From: Actinomycetota bacterium
GTDB taxonomy: Bacteria > Actinomycetota > Humimicrobiia > Humimicrobiales > Humimicrobiaceae
Direction of reading: 5' to 3'
Assembly: GCA_015711775.1 (NCBI GenBank)
Contig: JACVJB010000094.1
Coordinates: 1-5,503, forward strand
DNA length: 5,503 nt
Shown here: positions 1-5,503 of the stretch, in pieces
Layout of the letters: each line of letters begins with the position of its first letter
Numbering within the stretch: the stretch's first letter is position 1
The notes under the pieces: generated by a model
Database searches by the model: none
Told to the model about the DNA's origin: nothing
The model's input: only the letters and a program-made list of their open reading frames with translations
Position numbers and translations under genes: made by a program

Positions 1-46
1 CGCCGCTGGTCCACAATACTATAAGTTTTTCATTATTTTCTGTCAT
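1..46 (-). CDS. N-terminal fragment of a DsrE-family-like protein (runs off the window)
   Basis: An ATG at 46-44 on the minus strand opens a frame that stays open to the window edge and reads MTENNEKLIVLWTSG. A GGAG element at 60-57 lies 10 nt upstream, a slightly long but usable spacing. The pattern of a few polar residues followed by LIVLWTSG resembles, from memory, the start of a group of small DsrE/DsrF-like proteins that continue GD-x-EVA. That family includes sulfur-relay subunits and many uncharacterised soluble proteins. Only 15 codons are visible, so the family is inferred from a short match and no active-site cysteine can be examined. The gene is divergent from the E1-beta gene and shares its 201-bp upstream region. 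The upstream ATG at 62-60 is in another frame and meets a stop after nine codons, so it is not the start. Confidence 0.55.
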   Translation of the reverse strand, partial: MTENNEKLIVLWTSG

Positions 47-133
47 TTCCGCCAATCTCCATCTTAAGTTGCTGGATAATTCTCTATATCTTTAAATTTT
101 AATATAACACATATTAAATATTTTTGAAATTTC

Positions 134-163
134 ATGGTAAAATTGCTTATGGTAAAATAGCTT
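134..163. repeat. Tandem pair of 15-bp direct repeats in the divergent promoter region
   Basis: Two abutting copies, ATGGTAAAATTGCTT (134-148) and ATGGTAAAATAGCTT (149-163), match at 14 of 15 positions. They lie between the divergent DsrE-like and E1-beta genes, about 45 bp upstream of the extended -10 proposed for E1-beta. The position would suit a direct-repeat regulator site, but a simple local duplication is equally possible. No regulator gene is present in the window. Confidence 0.6.
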
Positions 164-208
164 AATCCAAGCAGACCTTTTTGTAATCTGAATAATATAT
201 TTGTATTT

Positions 209-217
209 TGATATAAG
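209..217 (+). promoter_or_regulatory. Candidate extended -10 promoter element for the E1-beta gene
   Basis: TGATATAAG matches the extended -10 form TG-N-TATAAT, with five of six bases in the hexamer at 212-217. No good -35 hexamer lies 16-18 bp upstream, which is tolerated for extended -10 promoters. Transcription would start near 224, giving a leader of about 24 nt that holds the Shine-Dalgarno site. An alternative is TTGTAA (181-186) with TATTTT (204-209) at 17-bp spacing, four of six matches in each box. The region is very AT-rich, so chance matches are likely. Confidence 0.4.
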
Positions 218-247
218 TATGAATTTATTTTTTAATCAGGAGGAGAA

Positions 248-1231
248 ATGGCAGCTCAAAGAAATCTTACAATGGCAGAAGCTATAAGGGAAGCAATGTC
301 TCAGGAAATGCGCAGAGATCCAAAAGTATTTCTTGCAGGTGAAGACATAGGCATAATTGGGGGAGCCTTCGGCGTAACGGGTAAAATGATTGAGGAGTTC
401 GGAAGCGAAAGGATGCTTAACACTCCCATATCAGAAACGGCAATTGCAGGAATAGGCGTTGGAGCTGCTGCTGCTGGATACAGACCAATTGTAGAAATAA
501 TGTTTGCGGACTTCCTCGGAATAGCAATGGATGAAATTGCAAACCAGGCTGCAAAGATGAGGTATATGTTTGGCGGAAAAGCAAAAGTTCCCATGGTTGT
601 AAGGACAGCCTGCGGCGCAGGCGTCAGTGGCGCCGGACATCATTCACAAACACTTGAAGCATGGGTGGCGCATATACCAGGGCTTAAAGTCGTATACCCC
701 TCAAACGCATATGATGCAAAAGGTCTGCTTATAAGCTCAATAAGAGATGATAATCCTGTTATTTTTTTTGAGCATAAAGTTATATATAGCATGAGCGCTG
801 CGGTGCCGGAAGAAGAATACTCAATACCTCTTGGAAAAGCAAAAATTATAAGGGAGGGAAATAACGCTACAATTGTTGCCTGGGGGCTTATGGTCCATAA
901 AGCATTAAAAGCAGCCGATGATCTTGAAAAAGATGGCATAAAAACCGAAGTTATAGATATAAGATCTATTGTCCCGCTGGATAAAGAAACTATAATAAAT
1001 TCAGTAAAGAAAACAGGGAGGCTTGTAATTGTGCAGGAAGCATACAGAACTGCCGGTTTTGCAGGTGAGATTGCTGCAATTGTGGTTGAGGAAGCTTTTG
1101 ATTTTCTTGAAAGCCCCATCGTAAGGGTTACTGCACCCAATACAACAATACCTTTAAGTCCTGTCCTTGAGAGTGAGTTTATGCCAAGCTCCGAAAAAAT
1201 CTTTGATGCTGTTTCAGGATTATTAAAGTAA
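248..1231 (+). CDS. 2-oxoacid dehydrogenase E1 component, beta subunit (acetoin/pyruvate dehydrogenase type)
   Basis: This is the beta subunit of the thiamine-diphosphate E1 component of a cytoplasmic 2-oxoacid dehydrogenase complex. The family works as alpha2-beta2 tetramers that decarboxylate pyruvate, acetoin or branched-chain 2-oxoacids and pass the acyl group to lipoyl-E2. The 327 residues match the usual length of about 325. The pyrimidine-binding domain has GEDIG (31-35), the TPISE segment whose Glu63 should contact the ThDP aminopyrimidine ring, and GHHSQ (130-134) followed by PGLKVVYPSNAYDAKGLL. The transketolase C-terminal domain starts near residue 195 and includes EVIDIRSIVPLD and the QEAYRTAGFAGEI segment. 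The start is supported by AGGAGG at 238-243, 4 nt upstream. The sequence looks closest to the acetoin dehydrogenase (AcoB) branch, but substrate is not decidable. Neither neighbour encodes the E1-alpha subunit it should need, which is unusual. The gene appears monocistronic and converges on the DUF362 gene. Confidence 0.93.
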   Translation: MAAQRNLTMAEAIREAMSQEMRRDPKVFLAGEDIGIIGGAFGVTGKMIEEFGSERMLNTPISETAIAGIGVGAAAAGYRPIVEIMFADFLGIAMDEIANQAAKMRYMFGGKAKVPMVVRTACGAGVSGAGHHSQTLEAWVAHIPGLKVVYPSNAYDAKGLLISSIRDDNPVIFFEHKVIYSMSAAVPEEEYSIPLGKAKIIREGNNATIVAWGLMVHKALKAADDLEKDGIKTEVIDIRSIVPLDKETIINSVKKTGRLVIVQEAYRTAGFAGEIAAIVVEEAFDFLESPIVRVTAPNTTIPLSPVLESEFMPSSEKIFDAVSGLLK

Positions 1232-1317
1232 ATATTTTGGCGCTTAATCAAGAAATTTGCAATTATATTAAAGAGATAAAATTCTAATTTAAATTGCTAT
1301 ATATTACCTGATAAGAT

Positions 1318-2490
1318 TTAATATAATTTCCCGGCTTTTATATATAAGCTTGTTATATCGGGGTGAGGAGGGCAACCCTGAATATATGAGAATTCCTGGC
1401 CCTGCAATTCTTTATCAATAGTTTTTGTGCATACGCCAAACTTTATTACTGGCCCTTTAATATTTTTTGGTATCTTTACATTTTGGCCAAGTATAAAAGT
1501 GTGATCTTTTATATTAGAAAGAAGCCCATCTTTTTGTAATCTGTAAATAAATGCTTCCAGAGTTATCCTGCACCCGCTGCAGGCGCCACCCTCTAAAATA
1601 TTTATATTATTCTCTCTCAGTTCGCTTTCTTCAAGTGAAGCTACAGCAAATTTCTTTTTAACATCTATAATTTTACAACCAAGAATTTCTATTTCTGATA
1701 AGTCTCCGCACCCCAGGCCCTGTTCTACAGCAAGCCTTAAGCACTCTATTGAATCTTTCTCCACCCCCATTACTTCAGCCGCCACAGTATCAGCCGCTAC
1801 GGTATCAAAAGAAGCAATTATAACGCCCAGGTTTGCCGGTGTTCCAAACATTGGGCCATAACCTTCCATCCCGATAGTCCCGTCTTCAATTGTTATATGG
1901 GGAAGAACAAGTTTGTTAAGATCCACAATACATTGTGACAGCCCCCATAAGTGAAACCTCTTTTTATCGCTTTCCCTTATTACACCTTTCATATTTTTAA
2001 TACCAAGAGTCGCAGGATAAGTATCATGGGTTTTCATTACTGGCACATTTATAACTATGTCAGATTCAATCAGTGATTTTGATGTATGCAAATGCCTTAA
2101 TATTTTACCTTCCGGAATGCTCATAGGTATAAAATCATCTTTTTTAAAATCCAGCAGCCTGACTTTTTTCCTTTCTGCCAGTTTATCCCATCCGTTTTCA
2201 GCAAAAGCATCGCGGGTTTTGATGCCCACCGCAGATCCTTCACCGATAGTTATTTTTCCTACCCCAAATTCCTTCAGGAGCTCTATTAATGCTTCAACAA
2301 GAAATGGATTGGTTGTGCCGCCAGTCTTATAGGAAACTGCGCCAACAAGGTTAGGTTTTATAAGTACACTGTCCCCCCTGGAAATCTTTGATTTAAACCC
2401 TCCAATCAGATTAATCGACTCTAAAATTTTTGTCTTTAGAATATCTGTATTTTCAGTTTCTTTGCATTTCACTATTGAAACAGGAACCAT
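1318..2490 (-). CDS. DUF362-family protein with a cysteine-rich, possible [4Fe-4S]-binding C-terminal domain
   Basis: The 390-residue protein belongs to the DUF362 family, whose biochemical role is largely unknown. Residues 1-285 form the family core: SVLIKPNLVG (41-50), VINVPVMKTHD (146-156), LGIKNMKGVI (162-171), an IEDGTIGMEG-YGP-GTP segment (201-218) and DTVAADTVAAEVMGV (229-243). Many such proteins carry a ferredoxin-like cysteine cluster, and this one does not. Instead residues 296-390 contain ACSGC (Cys304, Cys307, followed by LE at 311-312), GVC (Cys354) and GCPPHP (Cys373). That order resembles the proximal-cluster ligands of hydrogenase small subunits and NuoB, so cluster binding is inferred, not shown. 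There is no signal peptide or membrane segment. AAAGGA at 2502-2497 lies 6 nt before the ATG and supports the start. The gene follows the Gfo/Idh gene by 62 bp on the same strand without a convincing internal promoter, so they probably share a transcript. Confidence 0.88.
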   Translation of the reverse strand: MVPVSIVKCKETENTDILKTKILESINLIGGFKSKISRGDSVLIKPNLVGAVSYKTGGTTNPFLVEALIELLKEFGVGKITIGEGSAVGIKTRDAFAENGWDKLAERKKVRLLDFKKDDFIPMSIPEGKILRHLHTSKSLIESDIVINVPVMKTHDTYPATLGIKNMKGVIRESDKKRFHLWGLSQCIVDLNKLVLPHITIEDGTIGMEGYGPMFGTPANLGVIIASFDTVAADTVAAEVMGVEKDSIECLRLAVEQGLGCGDLSEIEILGCKIIDVKKKFAVASLEESELRENNINILEGGACSGCRITLEAFIYRLQKDGLLSNIKDHTFILGQNVKIPKNIKGPVIKFGVCTKTIDKELQGQEFSYIQGCPPHPDITSLYIKAGKLY

Positions 2491-2552
2491 TCCACATCCT
2501 TTCTGTACAGGAACATATTAAAACTCACCGGACAAATTTTCAGAAATAATTT

Positions 2553-3557
2553 TTAATAAGAAATTTTAATTCTGTCTGATTTTTTGAGAGATTCCCCAAT
2601 TGATTCAAGCGTTATGATATCATCATAAGAGTTTGCTGTTGTATAATCAATTCTTATTTTATCTGTAATCATCTCGTATATTTTTGCCCACATTTTATCA
2701 TGTATAATTCCATCAAATACTTCTTTTTCTTCTTTATAACCATTATTTTTTTCTATTATTATTTTGTGGCCTTCAATATATGCCAACCCTTCAGTGCCTC
2801 TTATGTTAAAATAATTTCTTTTATTCAGTAAGAATGAAGAATGACTGTAAAACCCTTTTAGATATCCTGCATATTCAAATAAAGCTGCCAGACTTTCTAT
2901 GCCCCCATAGTCTTTTCTGTAATTATCCGTAGCTGTAGCATAAACATATTCCGGCCTTCCGAAAATACTGGAAAGTAATGCTATTTCATGAATGCCGCTA
3001 TCATATAATGTGCCAAGCTGGAAATCGGGATTTTTCCTCCATTCTATATTGCCATAGCTTAGTTCATTGCCCTCTTCACATAAAAACTGGTGTATCAATA
3101 GTTCATAAAAAATGATGTCGCCTAAAATTTTATTTTCAATTATATTTTTAAATTCATCTTTTTGTTTCATGAAAACATTTTGCTCAAGTATTATTACTTT
3201 TTTCTTTGCGATTTTTTCTGCTTTCATAAGCTCTTTAGCTTCCAGCGAATTAGCGGCCATTGGTTTTTCTAAAATCACATCCTTATTTGCTTCAAGTGCC
3301 GCTATAGCCACAGTTGCATTTAATCTTATTGGTGTAAGAACAACAACAGCATCAATTTCAGGCTTTTTAACCATTTCTTTATAATCCAGAAAAAATGTTG
3401 CAACCGGGAATTCCTTCATGACTTTATTTTTACTTCTTTCACTGGTGGCGCAAAATGCATTAACTTCAAATAAATCCTTTAATTTATTTATTGCAGGCTT
3501 ATGTTCCCTTTCCCAAATAAGACCCGGTCCGACAACGCCTAATTTTATCTTTTTCAT
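2553..3557 (-). CDS. Gfo/Idh/MocA-family oxidoreductase (NAD(P)-dependent sugar or polyol dehydrogenase-like)
   Basis: This is a soluble oxidoreductase of the glucose-fructose oxidoreductase / inositol dehydrogenase / MocA family, which oxidises or reduces sugars, polyols and their derivatives. The N-terminal Rossmann fold begins with GVVGPG (7-12). The catalytic-region EKP motif sits at 97-99, with Lys98 the expected catalytic lysine. D-S-G-I-H at 186-190 corresponds to the family's D-x-G-x-H, with His190 the likely acid/base. The second beta strand ends in CATSERSK (36-43) without the acidic residue typical of NAD-specific members, so NADP use is possible. I start at ATG 3557-3555 (334 aa), because AAAGAG at 3571-3566 lies 8 nt upstream and the family usually begins just before the glycine motif. 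An in-frame GTG at 3566 would add three residues. It is the first gene of the probable operon with the DUF362 gene and is divergent from the FGGY kinase. The substrate is not identifiable. Confidence 0.9.
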   Translation of the reverse strand: MKKIKLGVVGPGLIWEREHKPAINKLKDLFEVNAFCATSERSKNKVMKEFPVATFFLDYKEMVKKPEIDAVVVLTPIRLNATVAIAALEANKDVILEKPMAANSLEAKELMKAEKIAKKKVIILEQNVFMKQKDEFKNIIENKILGDIIFYELLIHQFLCEEGNELSYGNIEWRKNPDFQLGTLYDSGIHEIALLSSIFGRPEYVYATATDNYRKDYGGIESLAALFEYAGYLKGFYSHSSFLLNKRNYFNIRGTEGLAYIEGHKIIIEKNNGYKEEKEVFDGIIHDKMWAKIYEMITDKIRIDYTTANSYDDIITLESIGESLKKSDRIKISY

Positions 3558-3587
3558 ACTTCTCACTCTTTCTTTTGATTTAAATTG

Positions 3588-3600
3588 ATAATCCGATTAT
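3588..3600. promoter_or_regulatory. Candidate operator: 13-bp perfect palindrome over the Gfo/Idh promoter
   Basis: ATAATC-C-GATTAT has two perfect 6-bp arms around a single base. Five of its bases (3596-3600) lie inside the minus-strand -10 box at 3601-3596, and its far end reaches the predicted transcription start near 3589. A protein bound here would block initiation. The regulator family is unknown, and part of the symmetry comes from the TATAAT box itself. Confidence 0.35.
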
Positions 3601-3626
3601 AAAATCCGTAATTTAAAATATGCCAA
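3596..3626 (-). promoter_or_regulatory. Candidate sigma-70-type promoter for the Gfo/Idh-DUF362 operon
   Basis: On the minus strand TTGGCA (3626-3621, five of six matches to TTGACA) precedes a perfect TATAAT (3601-3596). The spacer is 19 bp, longer than the usual 17. Transcription would begin near 3589 and leave a leader of about 31 nt before the ATG at 3557. Over-long 19-20 bp spacers are typical of promoters controlled by MerR-type activators, but nothing else supports that here. Confidence 0.45.
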
Positions 3627-3837
3627 ATACTTTGCTTTAAAAAGAATAAAAATAGAACAAAAAATTTGTTTCTTTTTAACTAAAAAAATATAATGACGGG
3701 AAAACTTATTATTTAAGCATTATAAAATTTATTTAGCTGTAATTCAAGCAAATAAGTATTACTCCAGCCTTTATGTAAGGTGATATTAACAAAAGTTTCA
3801 GATATTTATTGAATTAAATATATGGGCTAACTTTCTT

Positions 3838-3876
3838 TTGTAATGAAATAACAATAAAATAATATAAATCTATAAT
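3838..3876 (+). promoter_or_regulatory. Candidate promoter region for the FGGY kinase
   Basis: Two overlapping possibilities are visible. TTGTAA (3838-3843) with TATAAA (3863-3868) has a 19-bp spacer. ATAACA (3848-3853) with a perfect TATAAT (3871-3876) has a 17-bp spacer, but it would start transcription close to the ribosome-binding site. The stretch is almost entirely A/T, so box matches carry little weight on their own. Confidence 0.3.
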
Positions 3877-3897
3877 TAATATAAAGGGGGCAGAAAT

Positions 3898-5454
3898 ATG
3901 AAATTAAAGTATCTTGCTGGAATCGACATTGGGACCACCGGCGCAAAAGCTGCAATTTTTGATTTTAGCGGCAATCCGGTAGCCAGTGCTTACAGAGAAT
4001 ACATATGTTCTTATCCTAAACCTAACTGGATAGAGCAGGACCCGAGACAGCTTGTTGATGCTGCAATGGATGCTTTAAGAGAAGTTATTTCAAAATCCGG
4101 CTTAAATAATAAAGAAGTAGCTGCGCTGTCAGTTTCTTCACAGAGAAGCTGCACAATCTTTATAGATAAAAATAACAGATTATTAAGGCCGATGATTTCG
4201 TGGCAGGACAGCAGAGCATTTGTTGAAGTTAATGAAATAAGGGAAAAAATATCTGATATGGACTATTATAATATCACAGGTTTTCCAAATAATACTACAT
4301 GGCTGCTTCCCAAAATCATGTGGGTCAGGAAAAACGAACCAGACGTCTGGAATAAAACTTATAAAGTAATACAGTTGCATGACTATACAGTTAATTCTCT
4401 TGGTGCAGATGGTTATTTCAATGATATTTCTGATTCAGGCCTGTCAGGCCTGTGGGATTCAAATAAATTTAGCTGGAGCGATGAACTATTAGAGCTTTTT
4501 GATATAGATAAAACATTACTTTCTGATCCGGTACCTTCAGCCAGGCAGATTGGGAAATTATCAGTGGAAGCTTCTGAAAAAAGCGGGCTGGCCGAAGGTA
4601 CCCCTATTGTTTCTGGCGCAGGGGACCAAAACAGCGCAGCAATTGGGGCAGGTCTTGTAGAAAACGGGGATATTTCTATATCTATGGGAACAGCTGGAAA
4701 TGCAAATGCTTATATTGATAAACCATTCAGGGATCCCGATGGAAAAATTATGGTTGTAAATCATGCAATTTATGGTAAATGGCAAATTGAGGGACATCAG
4801 GCAGGAGCTGCCGGCGTTTTCAGATGGTTTCGTGATGAAATTGGAACCTATGAAAAATATATTGCATCAAAAGACAATGACGATGCTTACAAACTTCTTG
4901 ATAAGATGGTTATTGATACGCCTGCAGGCTCAAGGGGGCTTGTGTTTCTTCCCTTTCTAGCAAGTGCGGCATCGCCAAGATGGAACCCTGATGCAAAAGG
5001 CGTGTTGGCAGGCCTTGCATTTTCTCATGACAGGGGATGCCTGGCAAGAGCCTTTCTGGAAGGAATTACACTTGAAATGAAAGACATCATTAAATCATTA
5101 CTTAAGTCAGGGATTAAACCTAGAAAAGTTATACTTCAGGGCGGTTCGACAAAATCAAATATATGGAACCAGATTCAGGCGGATATGTATAATTTGCCAG
5201 TAAAAACATTGAAATTTACAGATGCCGCTGTAATGGGCGCAGCAATAATGGCCGGAGTTGGTGCTGGAATTTTTTCAAACATTAAGCAAGCATCAGATAA
5301 AATGGTTCATACTGATCGGGAATATTTACCTGTAGCTAAAAATGCAGAAATATATGACGAGCTTTACGATATATACTGCAGAATTTATTCCAGCTTTAAA
5401 GAAAATAAAATATTTGAAGATATCTCAAAATTACAGATAAAGTTAGGGCTTTAA
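3898..5454 (+). CDS. FGGY-family carbohydrate kinase, xylulokinase-like
   Basis: This cytoplasmic ATP-dependent kinase phosphorylates a sugar or polyol. It is complete at 518 residues, slightly longer than typical xylulokinases (about 480-510). The N-terminal FGGY domain opens with the phosphate-1 motif GIDIGTTGAKA (8-18), followed by the substrate-side WQDSR (102-106) and KIMW (139-142). The C-terminal domain begins near residue 236 with GAGDQ (240-244), where Asp243 is the expected catalytic base. It continues with the phosphate-2 motif SMGTAGN (262-268) and the adenosine-region GGSTKSNIWNQIQAD (415-429). The start is fixed by AAAGGGGG at 3883-3890, 7 nt upstream of the ATG. The segment after FLPFLA reads SAASPRWNPDAKG rather than the SGERTPH-x-DP form common in true xylulokinases, so another pentose, tetritol or polyol is possible. 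It is divergent from the Gfo/Idh oxidoreductase, a common arrangement in sugar catabolic loci. Confidence 0.93.
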   Translation: MKLKYLAGIDIGTTGAKAAIFDFSGNPVASAYREYICSYPKPNWIEQDPRQLVDAAMDALREVISKSGLNNKEVAALSVSSQRSCTIFIDKNNRLLRPMISWQDSRAFVEVNEIREKISDMDYYNITGFPNNTTWLLPKIMWVRKNEPDVWNKTYKVIQLHDYTVNSLGADGYFNDISDSGLSGLWDSNKFSWSDELLELFDIDKTLLSDPVPSARQIGKLSVEASEKSGLAEGTPIVSGAGDQNSAAIGAGLVENGDISISMGTAGNANAYIDKPFRDPDGKIMVVNHAIYGKWQIEGHQAGAAGVFRWFRDEIGTYEKYIASKDNDDAYKLLDKMVIDTPAGSRGLVFLPFLASAASPRWNPDAKGVLAGLAFSHDRGCLARAFLEGITLEMKDIIKSLLKSGIKPRKVILQGGSTKSNIWNQIQADMYNLPVKTLKFTDAAVMGAAIMAGVGAGIFSNIKQASDKMVHTDREYLPVAKNAEIYDELYDIYCRIYSSFKENKIFEDISKLQIKLGL

Positions 5455-5503
5455 AGTGGATTGAAGCAGTTATAATTTCACTGCTACAGTACCTCTCTTA
5501 TTG
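5455..5503. other. Flank after the kinase: small hairpin and possible end of a convergent gene
   Basis: AGCAGT (5465-5470) and ACTGCT (5480-5485) form a 6-bp stem with a 9-nt loop. No T-run follows on either strand, so it is at best a weak terminator. On the minus strand a frame entering from the window edge reads NKRGTVAVKL and stops at 5472-5470, inside the hairpin. This could be the C-terminus of a convergent gene, but ten open codons are expected by chance more often than not. Confidence 0.25.

Larger units (their letters stand above)
3558..3897. promoter_or_regulatory. Long AT-rich divergent regulatory region between the Gfo/Idh operon and the FGGY kinase
   Basis: This 340-bp stretch has no credible gene. 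Possible starts are followed within a few codons by stops, for example ATGACGGGA at 3693, which ends after seven codons. It is about 20 % G+C. It carries the leader and candidate promoter of the minus-strand operon at the left and that of the kinase at the right. It also holds inverted repeats that could be operators: ATAATC-C-GATTAT (3588-3600) and AACAAA-N3-TTTGTT (3656-3670). The 7-bp arms ACAAAAG (3789-3795) and CTTTTGT (3835-3841) are more widely separated and may be chance. The middle, about 3675-3785, shows nothing further that I can support. Confidence 0.6.

Noticed and set aside
177..190. 14-base match CTTTTTGTAATCTG between the E1-beta upstream region and position 1530-1543 inside the DUF362 gene
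   Set aside because: One such match is plausible by chance in 5.5 kb of AT-rich DNA. The second copy is within coding sequence, and the flanks are not similar.
640..1251. 203-codon open frame on the minus strand opposite the E1-beta gene
   Set aside because: It lies almost entirely opposite a strongly conserved coding sequence, its translation shows no recognisable family, and no Shine-Dalgarno site supports it. It is an antisense shadow.
1232..1317. Possible bidirectional terminator between the convergent E1-beta and DUF362 genes (GCAATT 1259-1264 with AATTGC 1292-1297)
   Set aside because: The stem is only 6 bp, mostly A/T, with a loop of 27 nt, and no T-run follows it. A terminator may exist, but none can be pointed to.
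2057..2332. Plus-strand open frame inside the DUF362 gene
   Set aside because: Its serine- and proline-rich translation is typical of reading the complement of a real gene. The DUF362 frame has clear family motifs there.
2503..2510. CTGTACAG palindrome in the 62-bp gap between the Gfo/Idh and DUF362 genes
   Set aside because: It is an isolated 8-bp palindrome directly next to the ribosome-binding site, with no extended symmetry and no promoter boxes around it. It is likely chance.
3656..3670. A xylose-repressor (XylR) operator
   Set aside because: The arms are in the reverse order (AACAAA first, TTTGTT second) relative to the known operator, and the outer TTAG/CTAA bases are missing.
3704..3757. 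ACTTATT / AATAAGT inverted arms 40 bp apart in the divergent spacer
   Set aside because: Seven A/T-rich bases with a long gap recur easily in DNA of about 20 % G+C, and there is no neighbouring promoter signal.
1..5503. CRISPR arrays, tRNA or rRNA genes, transposon ends, phage or toxin-antitoxin genes
   Set aside because: I looked on both strands and saw no repeated 24-40 bp units with spacers, no cloverleaf-like segments, no transposase motifs and no small paired genes.

Overview
This window is about 5.5 kb of AT-rich bacterial DNA. The intergenic stretches fall to roughly 20 % G+C. Genes start behind purine-rich Shine-Dalgarno sites, and AGA/AGG arginine and ATA isoleucine codons are frequent. 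That fits a low-GC, probably anaerobic and heterotrophic bacterium (Clostridia-like or a candidate-phylum lineage), but the sequence does not fix the phylum. No RNA gene, CRISPR array, insertion sequence or phage gene was seen.

Layout from left to right. (1) The first 46 bases are the start of a gene on the minus strand whose first 15 residues resemble the opening of DsrE-family proteins. (2) A 201-bp divergent spacer holds a tandem 15-bp repeat and an extended -10 promoter. (3) A complete E1-beta subunit gene of a 2-oxoacid/acetoin dehydrogenase complex follows on the plus strand, without an adjacent E1-alpha, E2 or E3 gene. (4) Convergent to it is a two-gene minus-strand operon. Its promoter-proximal gene is a Gfo/Idh/MocA oxidoreductase, and its second gene is a DUF362 protein with a cysteine-rich C-terminal domain. 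(5) An AT-rich spacer of about 340 bp separates this operon from (6) a plus-strand FGGY-family carbohydrate kinase similar to xylulokinases. (7) The last 49 bases hold a small hairpin and possibly the C-terminal end of a convergent gene.

The right-hand part reads as a sugar or polyol catabolic locus. An NAD(P)-dependent oxidoreductase would interconvert a sugar, polyol or derivative, and a divergently transcribed kinase would phosphorylate the product. A 13-bp perfect palindrome overlaps the best -10 box of the oxidoreductase operon and is a candidate operator. The substrate cannot be read from the sequence.

The most unusual item is the DUF362 protein. Its last 90 or so residues carry a C-x2-C ... 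G-x-C ... GCPP cysteine pattern like the one that binds the proximal [4Fe-4S] cluster in the small subunit of NiFe hydrogenases and in NuoB. This replaces the ferredoxin-like tail found in some DUF362 proteins. Its placement behind a sugar oxidoreductase gene is the best lead here for an uncharacterised function.
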